Source: Candidatus Homeothermus arabinoxylanisolvens | Lineage (GTDB): Bacteria; Bacteroidota; Bacteroidia; Bacteroidales; Muribaculaceae | Assembly (NCBI GenBank): GCA_001689405.1 | Contig: LUJO01000017.1 | Coordinates: 1 to 36,358 of the forward strand | Length of the DNA stretch: 36,358 nt | Direction: 5' to 3' | Shown: in pieces, positions 7,908 to 14,934 of the stretch | How the letters are laid out: every line of letters starts with the position of its first letter | How positions within the stretch are numbered: the stretch's first letter is position 1 | Made by a program: the position numbers and the translations under genes | The notes under the pieces: generated by a model | What the model saw: only the letters and a program-made list of their open reading frames with translations | What the model was told of the DNA's origin: nothing | Databases searched by the model: none

Positions 7908-9293
7908 ATGGCTGCATCAGTAAGACTAATAAGACGTTATGCTTGGCTTATCGACACAATCCACCGCGCCGGGCACATTACTCTTGAAGAGATCAACAAG
8001 AAGTGGATGAATGAGCGCACGCTTCGTCTGGAACACGAAGGAGAGATACCTGATCGCACTTTTCACCGTCACCGTCAGGCAATTGCCGATATTTTCGGCA
8101 TCGACATTTTATGCAACCGCTACAACGGAAACACATACTACATTGACAACGACGAGGTGCTTGACGAACCGTCATTCACATCATGGCTCTTAAACGGGCT
8201 CTTAATCGACAACCTGCTCATTGACAACGAAGAGATTGCCAAGCGCATTATTTTTGAGGAAACTCCCGGAGGCACCGGTTTCATATCGCCCATCATCGAA
8301 GCGATGACCAAACGCAAAGTTCTTAGAATGACTTACCGGAGTTTCAACTCATCCAAGGCCATTGAATGGGAAATAATACCTTGCGGCCTCAAGCAATCCA
8401 AGCAGCGGTGGTACCTGATTGCCAAAAACCAAGATTTCGACTCGCCAAGTGTATTCGCTCTCGACCGCATCCAAGAAATGGAGCTAACCGACGCTTCATT
8501 TACTCCCGACAACGACCTTATGGTCAAAGACTATTTTGATGAAGTGATTGGCGTAAACGTAGACAATGACTATGATAGTGAAAAAGTGATGCTCCGCGTT
8601 TACGGCCGCCAACAGGCCTATATGGATTCACTGCCGCTCCACAAGTCGCAACGCTTGCTTGTCCAGACTAAAGAATACTCCGACTATGAATTGAATCTCC
8701 GTCCCGAATATGAATTCCAGCATGAAATTTTGCGTCTTGGTCCTGATGCTGAAATTCTCTCACCGCAATGGCTTCGCGATGAAATCAAATGGTTGGCCGA
8801 AGAGATAACCCGACGCTATTCTAAAAAACGGCATCCGGAATATCTATTTCTTGATTTCGACGGCGTGCTCAACAGCGGCAATTACCAGACTGACCGTAAA
8901 TTGGCGAAAATGCCGGCATCCGACCAATTCGGCCCTCTGTTTGACCCCAAAGCGGTAGAAGCCCTTAAGGAGGTCATCGACTCCTATCCTGACTTGAAGA
9001 TTGTCATAACCTCTTCGTGGCGCTACATCCATAGCTTCGACAAGCTACGTAAGATGTGGAAAATGCGCGGTATGCCCGGCCGACTTCACGCCGTACTTCC
9101 GACAGACTCAATGAGCGACAACCGCAGTGAAGAGATTGCAGACTATCTCCATTCCCACAACAAAACGGCCGACTACATAATAATTGATGATGAAGATTCG
9201 TTCACCGCCGAACAAAGAACCCGCTGCATCATCACCAATCCCGACACCGGACTCCGCAGCCGTGACATAAAGGCTTTCACGGATCAATCTTGA
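7908..9293 (+). CDS. WYL-domain transcriptional regulator fused to a C-terminal HAD-type domain
   Basis: 461 aa in three parts. Residues about 1-75 look like a winged helix-turn-helix. Residues about 130-205 form a WYL domain with the signature W168-Y169-L170 (QRWYLIAK), followed by the usual WCX-like C-terminal extension to about 300. Residues 311-461 are a HAD-like domain with motif I LFLDFDGVLNS (D316, D318), IVITSSW (368-371) as motif II, and IIIDDED (D427, D428) as acidic motif. This most resembles the HAD class found with RNA-repair and other accessory proteins (PF18143-like, from memory). WYL regulators are ligand-responsive and often control phage defence or stress genes; a substrate for the HAD part is not evident. 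The upstream operator is repeated before the next gene pair, suggesting autoregulation plus control of 9836-11270. Confidence 0.82.
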   Translation: MAASVRLIRRYAWLIDTIHRAGHITLEEINKKWMNERTLRLEHEGEIPDRTFHRHRQAIADIFGIDILCNRYNGNTYYIDNDEVLDEPSFTSWLLNGLLIDNLLIDNEEIAKRIIFEETPGGTGFISPIIEAMTKRKVLRMTYRSFNSSKAIEWEIIPCGLKQSKQRWYLIAKNQDFDSPSVFALDRIQEMELTDASFTPDNDLMVKDYFDEVIGVNVDNDYDSEKVMLRVYGRQQAYMDSLPLHKSQRLLVQTKEYSDYELNLRPEYEFQHEILRLGPDAEILSPQWLRDEIKWLAEEITRRYSKKRHPEYLFLDFDGVLNSGNYQTDRKLAKMPASDQFGPLFDPKAVEALKEVIDSYPDLKIVITSSWRYIHSFDKLRKMWKMRGMPGRLHAVLPTDSMSDNRSEEIADYLHSHNKTADYIIIDDEDSFTAEQRTRCIITNPDTGLRSRDIKAFTDQS

Positions 9294-9493
9294 CAGAGCA
9301 TCTTTCGGAAAGGACATGAAGAATACGCCAACTCGCCTCCGGTGCGTATATGATAATGACGCATTGCGCCAATAAAAAACGCTGCCGGAAACGGACATTC
9401 TTCACCGGCTGTTCCCTCATATAGCGAATTTGGCGATTTCGATATACGGAACCTTTGGCGTGAATGAGACTCGCTCTACCTCTGTTTAAAGCG

Positions 9494-9520
9494 CGACCGA
9501 CAGGTCGAAAAGTCTTTTTT
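9494..9520 (+). terminator. Possible weak terminator after the WYL-HAD gene
   Basis: CGACC (9494-9498), loop GACA, GGTCG (9503-9507), then AAAAG and a CTTTTTT run. The stem is only five base pairs, the T-run is offset from it, and it lies 200 bases after the stop codon, so this is a weak call. Confidence 0.3.
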
Positions 9521-9758
9521 CAAATGCCAATATAATATCAGTGAATAAAGTCCGGTTTCCCGGCAACTGTTTCTTAATATCCTCGCCAAAAAATTTTATT
9601 CTGTTTTATCGTAAAGTGCGAGCCACATACGGGACATTTTGGAAACGTGATTATGAAATCGCCGAGCATATAGGTGAACCGTCGCCCGCATCGCATACAT
9701 TTTCTTTGTTGAAGATTGATAAACATAGTCCTGTTTTTCGGGCAAAGATATCATAGCG

Positions 9759-9831
9759 ATATGTCATTTCGCGACATATTAAAATACATTTTTATTCTGC
9801 CGCGAAATGGCATACTGCATGTGTAATTTTG
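9759..9831 (+). promoter_or_regulatory. Double operator and near-leaderless promoter of the unknown gene pair
   Basis: Site A is a perfect palindrome ATATGTC-n7-GACATAT (9759-9779). Its 7-nt spacer read on the minus strand is GCGAAAT. Site B, TGCC-GCGAAAT-GGCA (9798-9812), carries the same spacer on the plus strand; the centres are 36 bp apart. The -7 box TAATTTTG is at 9824-9831, only 4 nt before the ATG at 9836, so the transcript should be almost leaderless. Site B and its spacing to the -7 box match the WYL-HAD promoter. Confidence 0.55.
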
Positions 9832-9835
9832 CATC

Positions 9836-10513
9836 ATGGAAAAGATTACAGTACACATGCGTCCGGTAAACTGGACCCAAGGCGATGTCCATGCGATATA
9901 TATGAAATTATCGGGAAATAATCCGTCAGTGCGTATTGACTGGGGAGACGGTATGGTAAAAACATACTATGGAAATACAATCAATGAATATCATATATAT
10001 CCAAAAGACGAGTCGCTTTCGTTTATTATTACGGCGACCGTGCTGTCCGGCTTGATAGATTATGTAGATCCAGCGGGCGGCGAGTGCGATTATGAACTTA
10101 TTGATTTCAGTAAGGCTCCGTCAATCCGTGAGATAGAAGCCCAGAGGTGTCAGACAGTCATACTTGATAATTCGAATCTTGAAAAGCTTTCACTGACCAT
10201 AAATCTCGCCGACAGTTATGATCTGTTCCGCTGTCCTAACCTTCGTTTTCTGACGTTTCAATGCGACTGCGACTGCCATTCTCTTGACTTGTCGGGCTGT
10301 CATAAGTTGGAATCGTTTTCCAGCCGTAGTTATATGGGGCCCCATTTACGGAAAATAACCATTGCCAACGACGCGCCACTAAGATATATCGAGATAGACG
10401 GTCACAACCTGCATCCCTCATGCCTCGAAGCTATCCGCCGCATCATCGAGCGTAACAGGGGAGAAATTGTCGGTGAACCTTACGAGAGTACAAGATATGA
10501 AGATGAAATATAA
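9836..10513 (+). CDS. Hypothetical protein with PKD-like DWGDG segment and leucine-rich-repeat-like region
   Basis: Function not recognised. The 225-aa product has no signal peptide or membrane segment, so it is probably cytosolic. Residues 30-75 contain DWGDG (35-39) followed by an alternating beta pattern ending ITATVLSGL, resembling a PKD-type beta sandwich. Residues about 97-190 look like irregular leucine-rich repeats (IREIEAQRC, LEKLSLTINL, LRFLTFQC, LDLSGCHKLESF, LRKITIAN, LRYIEIDG). This combination is seen in Bacteroidales surface proteins of the BspA kind, but here without an export signal. The 3' end overlaps the next gene by 17 bases, implying co-expression. It is preceded by two operator-like sites. 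Confidence 0.7.
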   Translation: MEKITVHMRPVNWTQGDVHAIYMKLSGNNPSVRIDWGDGMVKTYYGNTINEYHIYPKDESLSFIITATVLSGLIDYVDPAGGECDYELIDFSKAPSIREIEAQRCQTVILDNSNLEKLSLTINLADSYDLFRCPNLRFLTFQCDCDCHSLDLSGCHKLESFSSRSYMGPHLRKITIANDAPLRYIEIDGHNLHPSCLEAIRRIIERNRGEIVGEPYESTRYEDEI

Positions 10514-11270
10514 CCGAATGAAACCGGAAAAGATCGATCTGACAGAATTTGATGAAGAGCCCGGCGAAAGCAATGATTGCGAAACCTTTGACAGAGCCGA
10601 CATCTGGTTCTTCTACGCCTATTTCGCCGAGATAGCGAAGTCTCTGCTCTCCGACTTCATGGATGTGGCTGAAATAAAGCCCGGCTCATGCGGCAATCTT
10701 ATGTCATACTTCCATAACCCTCCGCATCAGTCGGTAGGCCGGAAATATTTTGATAAAATCGACAAGGCTTTCGGCATGCTTATAAATTATTATAAAAACG
10801 GAGGACTGAAATATCGCGGGCGAAAAATAAATTTTGAACATGGTGACACAATAAAAGGCCTGACCGACGCACTGCATCTGTTTGTCAACATTCTCCCCTA
10901 CCTTAACGACCGGCACTACTCCCTGTCAAAAGAACGGCATGACGGTTTAAAATATAAAGCGTCAAGTTTCAGGGAGCTATGCAATCTCGACCGCACTCTT
11001 GCAAAGGCCATATATCCGACTCTCTCCATCTTTGCCAATCTAAGTGTATTCTATCCACGCTATTTCCAAAGGATGTATGTTTACCCGATTCGCGAATGGT
11101 ACAACCATGATGAATGGGATAGAGCTCTTGACACAATGGTCTCGGCATGGAAATGGCTGACAGAGAGAAAACCGTCGGTCGACGAGGTCGGCTGGGAAGA
11201 GGTGCCACGCGACGTTTACTACGGACTGCATCTTTTTGCCGAGTACCTGCCGGAGACGCAAAACGACTGA
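10497..11270 (+). CDS. Hypothetical protein, partner of the preceding gene
   Basis: Function not recognised. 257 aa if translation starts at the ATG at 10497 (further ATGs at 10503 and 10518 are possible; the frame is open from 10467). The protein is soluble, rich in aromatic residues and predicted mainly helical, for example RADIWFFYAYFAEIAKSLL, TDALHLFVNILPYL and ALDTMVSAWKWLTERKP. An acidic segment (DLTEFDEEPGE) is near the N-terminus. No catalytic motif, signal peptide or transmembrane helix is visible. It overlaps the 3' end of the DWGDG/LRR gene by 17 bases and shares its promoter, so the two products likely act together. Confidence 0.68.
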   Translation: MKMKYNRMKPEKIDLTEFDEEPGESNDCETFDRADIWFFYAYFAEIAKSLLSDFMDVAEIKPGSCGNLMSYFHNPPHQSVGRKYFDKIDKAFGMLINYYKNGGLKYRGRKINFEHGDTIKGLTDALHLFVNILPYLNDRHYSLSKERHDGLKYKASSFRELCNLDRTLAKAIYPTLSIFANLSVFYPRYFQRMYVYPIREWYNHDEWDRALDTMVSAWKWLTERKPSVDEVGWEEVPRDVYYGLHLFAEYLPETQND

Positions 11271-11362
11271 TTTTATTTAATGAACGAGAGGATAAGATTC
11301 ATATATACGTCGGTAGAGGCAAGGTGAGAATCAGCCGATTTGCGCCGATGGGAAATAAATAC

Positions 11363-11370
11363 TAATTTTG
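11363..11370 (+). promoter_or_regulatory. -7 box of the M20 deacylase gene, near-leaderless
   Basis: TAATTTTG matches TAnnTTTG and ends 4 nt before the ATG at 11375, the same geometry as at 9836; transcription would begin at or within a base or two of the start codon. Confidence 0.5.
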
Positions 11371-11374
11371 CCTC

Positions 11375-12439
11375 ATGGATGAATTATTTTATCAAGCGGT
11401 CGACCTGTTGCGCGAACTGATATCGACCCCCTCTGTAAGCCGCGACGAGAAAGCCGCGTCAGACAAAGTCGAGGCATATCTGAACTCTAAAGGAGTAAAC
11501 GTACAACGCCACGGCAATAACCTATGGGCTATAGCCGAAGGTTATGATTATTCACGACCCACACTTTTACTTAATTCCCACATAGATACCGTAAAGCCTG
11601 TCGCCGGATGGACTCGCGACCCGTTTACCACGTATGAGGAAGACGGACGGTTATACGGGCTCGGGAGCAATGATGCCGGAGCATCGCTCGTATCGCTTAT
11701 AGCCACATTCATATACATGAATACCCGGCCACGCGACTATAATCTTATTATTGCTGTATCGGCGGAAGAGGAAGTCAGCGGACGCGACGGTATCGAATCA
11801 ATAATACCGATGCTCCCTCCTGTCACACTCGCACTGGTAGGCGAACCAACCGGCATGAATCCTGCCGTCGCCGAAAAGGGACTGATGGTACTTGACGGTA
11901 TGGTCACAGGCGTGTCGGGACACGCAGCCCGTAGCGAGGGGGTCAACGCCATATATAAGGCTCTGCCGATAATAGAAACCCTGCGCACACTGCAGTTGCC
12001 TGAAGTGTCATCAACACTCGGGCCGGTAAAGATCAGCGTCACCCAGATAGATGCCGGAACCCAACACAACGTAGTGCCTGACTCATGCCGTTTTGTAGTC
12101 GACGTAAGGTCTACTGACAGTTACACCAACGAAGAGACTTTGGCCCTTATCCGACAGGCCGTGCCGGGATGCACGCTCACACCGCGGTCCACCCGTCTTA
12201 ATCCTTCGGGGATAGATATCTCCCATCCTATGGTACAGCGCTTTATCATGGCCGGAGGCACTCCCTACGGCTCACCGACGTTAAGTGACCAAGCTCTGAT
12301 GCCGTGGCCCTCGGTCAAGATAGGCCCCGGTGACTCCGCCCGTTCCCACACGGCCGACGAATTCATAACCCTCGACGAAATACGCCAAGCCATCGCCCTC
12401 TATATAAAAGCGCTCGATGGCCTCCGGATTGACAAATAA
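11375..12439 (+). CDS. argE: M20-family deacylase, ArgE-type (acetyl- or succinyl-ornithine/citrulline deacylase)
   Basis: Zinc-dependent amidohydrolase, 354 aa. Metal-site motifs are LLLNSHIDTVKP (His at about residue 69), YGLGSNDAGAS (Asp of NDAG), SAEEEVSGRDG with the general-base glutamates, and a C-terminal GDSARSHTADEFI carrying the final His. A dimerization domain containing GHAARSEG lies between. In Bacteroidota, arginine synthesis uses succinylated intermediates in some species, so the acyl group removed may be succinyl rather than acetyl; this cannot be decided here. No other arg genes are adjacent. The start at 11375 agrees with the promoter just upstream. Confidence 0.82.
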   Translation: MDELFYQAVDLLRELISTPSVSRDEKAASDKVEAYLNSKGVNVQRHGNNLWAIAEGYDYSRPTLLLNSHIDTVKPVAGWTRDPFTTYEEDGRLYGLGSNDAGASLVSLIATFIYMNTRPRDYNLIIAVSAEEEVSGRDGIESIIPMLPPVTLALVGEPTGMNPAVAEKGLMVLDGMVTGVSGHAARSEGVNAIYKALPIIETLRTLQLPEVSSTLGPVKISVTQIDAGTQHNVVPDSCRFVVDVRSTDSYTNEETLALIRQAVPGCTLTPRSTRLNPSGIDISHPMVQRFIMAGGTPYGSPTLSDQALMPWPSVKIGPGDSARSHTADEFITLDEIRQAIALYIKALDGLRIDK

Positions 12440-12482
12440 AAAAGTTTCGAGTGGCCGTAGCTGATTATTCAGTATTTTTTTG

Positions 12483-12490
12483 TACATTTG
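12483..12490 (+). promoter_or_regulatory. -7 box of the parE operon
   Basis: TACATTTG matches TAnnTTTG; predicted leader about 32 nt to the ATG at 12527. It probably drives parE, coaD, ctp, hflX and the DUF4954 gene as one unit. Confidence 0.6.
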
Positions 12491-12526
12491 CAAGTTAACA
12501 TATAGATAAATCGGCCAAAGAATCAC

Positions 12527-14470
12527 ATGACTGACGAACAAATTATCACGCCGGAACAGGAAAAGCCCGACATGCCGTCAAACTATTCCGGCGACGACAT
12601 AAAAACTCTTGATTGGAAAGAACATATACGTCTGCGTCCGGGTATGTATATCGGCAAGCTCGGCGACGGATCGCAAAACGACGACGGTGTATATGTATTG
12701 CTGAAAGAGGTGCTTGACAACTCCATCGACGAGTATATGATGGGCTTCGGCAAGCAGATTGACATTCAGGTTACCGATACGGAAGTAAGCGTACGCGATT
12801 TCGGACGCGGCATACCGTTGGACAAGGTTGTCGATGTATCGTCAAAAATGAATACCGGCGCAAAGTATGATTCAAAAGCATTCAAGAAGTCGGTAGGCCT
12901 GAACGGTGTAGGCATAAAAGCCGTCAACGCCTTGTCGACATACTTCTACATAAAGAGTGTGCGCGACGGCCAATGCCGCATCATCGAATACAGCTGCGGC
13001 GAGATGACTTCCGACAGCGGCGTGGTGGAATGTGACGAAGCCAACGGCACAGCCGTGCGGTTCATCCCCGACAACTCGATATTCCGTGACTACAGTTATC
13101 ATGAAGAGTATATAGTACAGCTCGTAAAAAACTATACGTTTCTCAACACGGGCCTGTCAATATACTTCAACGGCAAACGCTACTTCTCGCGCAACGGTCT
13201 GCTCGACCTTCTGAAAGAGAACCTCACCAACGAGCCGCTGTACCCCATAATACACCTGAAAGGCGACGACATCGAAGCCGTAATCACCCACACCAAGCAG
13301 TTTGGCGAAGAGTATTACTCCTTTGTCAACGGCCAGCACACCACTCAGGGCGGAACACATCTCACCGCGTTCCGCGAGTCAGTGTCACGCACGATCAAGG
13401 AGTACTACGGAAAGAACTTCGAGTACTCCGACATACGCGGAGGCATGGTAGCCGCTATTTCCATAAAAGTCGAGGAGCCGGTATTCGAGTCACAGACCAA
13501 AACAAAGCTCGGCTCACGCGACATGGGCCCCGAAGGTCCTACAGTGGCAAAATTCATCGGCGACTTCATCAAAAAGGAGCTCGACAACTACCTGCACATT
13601 GACCTTACCACAGCCGACATACTCCTGAAGAAAGTCCAAGAGAATGAAAAAGAGCGTAAAGCCATGGCCGGTGTGACCAAAGCGGTAAGGGAAAAAGCGA
13701 AAAAAGCGGCCATACATAACAAAAAACTACTCGACTGCCGCACCCACCTCAATGATGTAAAAGGCGATGAAGACAAGAAAAACGCCTCGACAATATTCAT
13801 AACCGAGGGTGACTCCGCAGCCGGTTCGATAACAAAAATACGCAATGTCGACACTCAGGCGGTATTCTCACTGCGTGGAAAACCGCTGAACACATACGGA
13901 ATGCCGCTCGTCGACGTATACAAAAACGATGAGTTCGCACTTCTGCGGGCAGCCCTCAACATAGAGGACAGCATCGATGACCTGCGCTACAACAATGTGG
14001 TGATAGCCACCGATGCCGATGTCGACGGCATGCACATACGTCTTCTGCTGCTCACATACTTCCTGCAATTCTTCCCCGACCTTGTAAAAAAAGGCCATGT
14101 ATACGTCCTTCAGACGCCGCTGTTCCGTGTAAGAAACAAGGCTACGACACGCCGGTCGGGTGCGAAAAAAAAGAATACGGGCGTAACAACCGATGACGTA
14201 TATTATTGTTATAATGACGAGGAGCGTATAACCGCCATTAAAAAATTCGGGACAAATGCCGAGATAACCCGATTCAAAGGCCTCGGCGAGATAGACCCCG
14301 AAGAATTCCGCGGTTTTATCGGCCCTGACATGAGGCTTGACCGAGTGTCATTGCGAAAAGAAGATGCCGTGAGTGAATTGCTTGAATTTTATATGGGCAA
14401 AAACACTCCCGAGCGCCAGAACTTTATTATTGACAATCTCGTAATTGAAGATGACTCCGAAATCTCCTGA
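12527..14470 (+). CDS. parE: DNA topoisomerase IV subunit B (ParE-type)
   Basis: ATPase subunit of a type IIA topoisomerase that works with ParC to decatenate chromosomes. The 647-aa protein has the GHKL ATPase with EVLDNSIDE (E61, N65), GRGIP, GVGIKAVNALS (127-137) and QGGTHLT (274-280). The TOPRIM domain follows, with EGDSAAGS (427-434) and DADVDGMH (496-503), and then a C-terminal GLGEIDPEEF segment. There is a charged 25-residue N-terminal extension. GyrB-type and ParE-type are hard to separate by eye; the length and the Bacteroidota style of the N-terminus favour ParE. Its 3' end overlaps coaD by 20 bases. Confidence 0.87.
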   Translation: MTDEQIITPEQEKPDMPSNYSGDDIKTLDWKEHIRLRPGMYIGKLGDGSQNDDGVYVLLKEVLDNSIDEYMMGFGKQIDIQVTDTEVSVRDFGRGIPLDKVVDVSSKMNTGAKYDSKAFKKSVGLNGVGIKAVNALSTYFYIKSVRDGQCRIIEYSCGEMTSDSGVVECDEANGTAVRFIPDNSIFRDYSYHEEYIVQLVKNYTFLNTGLSIYFNGKRYFSRNGLLDLLKENLTNEPLYPIIHLKGDDIEAVITHTKQFGEEYYSFVNGQHTTQGGTHLTAFRESVSRTIKEYYGKNFEYSDIRGGMVAAISIKVEEPVFESQTKTKLGSRDMGPEGPTVAKFIGDFIKKELDNYLHIDLTTADILLKKVQENEKERKAMAGVTKAVREKAKKAAIHNKKLLDCRTHLNDVKGDEDKKNASTIFITEGDSAAGSITKIRNVDTQAVFSLRGKPLNTYGMPLVDVYKNDEFALLRAALNIEDSIDDLRYNNVVIATDADVDGMHIRLLLLTYFLQFFPDLVKKGHVYVLQTPLFRVRNKATTRRSGAKKKNTGVTTDDVYYCYNDEERITAIKKFGTNAEITRFKGLGEIDPEEFRGFIGPDMRLDRVSLRKEDAVSELLEFYMGKNTPERQNFIIDNLVIEDDSEIS

Positions 14471-14924
14471 ACGTATAGCCATATATCCGGGCACGTTTGA
14501 CCCGTTCACGATAGGCCATAAATCCATTGTCGAGCGAGGGCTGGAACTGTTTGACAAAATCATAATAGCCGTGGGCATAAATGATGCCAAGCGCTGCTAC
14601 AAACCTACCGATGTACGCGTAAACCACATACGGGCGGTCATGGCCGATGAACCGAGGGTGGAAGTCACAAGCTACAACGGGCTGACCGTAGACATAGCCA
14701 AAGCCTACGGCGCACGGTTCATACTGCGCGGAGTGCGCACGGTGGCTGACTATGAATATGAACGCGACCTCGCTTACGCCAACCGTAAGATATCGGGCAT
14801 CGAGACGGTACTTCTCTATACCCTGCCCGAGTTGCAATACATCAGTTCGACAATGGTACGCGATCTTGACCGATACGGCTACGACATAAGCCAGTTTGTG
14901 CCTAATGCCGAAACATTTAACTAA
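14451..14924 (+). CDS. coaD: Phosphopantetheine adenylyltransferase (CoaD)
   Basis: Adenylates 4'-phosphopantetheine to dephospho-CoA, the penultimate step of coenzyme A synthesis. The 157-aa, nucleotidyltransferase-fold protein shows YPGTFDPFTIGH (T/HxGH class), the substrate loop with LRGVRTVADYEYE, and ISSTMVR near the end. Length is standard. The open frame reaches a TTG at 14445, but the ATG at 14451 is preferred. It overlaps parE by 20 bases and the ctp gene begins 10 bases after its stop, consistent with one operon. Confidence 0.95.
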   Translation: MTPKSPERIAIYPGTFDPFTIGHKSIVERGLELFDKIIIAVGINDAKRCYKPTDVRVNHIRAVMADEPRVEVTSYNGLTVDIAKAYGARFILRGVRTVADYEYERDLAYANRKISGIETVLLYTLPELQYISSTMVRDLDRYGYDISQFVPNAETFN

Positions 14925-14934
14925 ACAACCGCTT

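Larger units (their letters stand above)
9294..9835. other. 542-bp intergenic region between the WYL-HAD gene and the unknown pair
   Basis: No convincing coding sequence. A 71-codon frame (9541-9756) starting at GTG looks like chance. The region holds a weak stem-loop near 9494-9520 and, at its 3' end, two operator-like palindromes with a promoter (9759-9831). The remaining 400 or so bases are unexplained. Confidence 0.6.

Noticed and set aside
9541..9756. Small 71-codon plus-strand reading frame in the gap before 9836
   Set aside because: GTG start, no promoter box before it, low-complexity composition unlike neighbouring genes and no recognisable motif; treated as chance.
11331..11352. Possible third plus-strand copy of the WYL operator before the M20 deacylase gene
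   Set aside because: The stretch has GCCGATTTGCGCCGATG but lacks the RCGAAAT core and the TGYC/GNCA pairing; resemblance is superficial.
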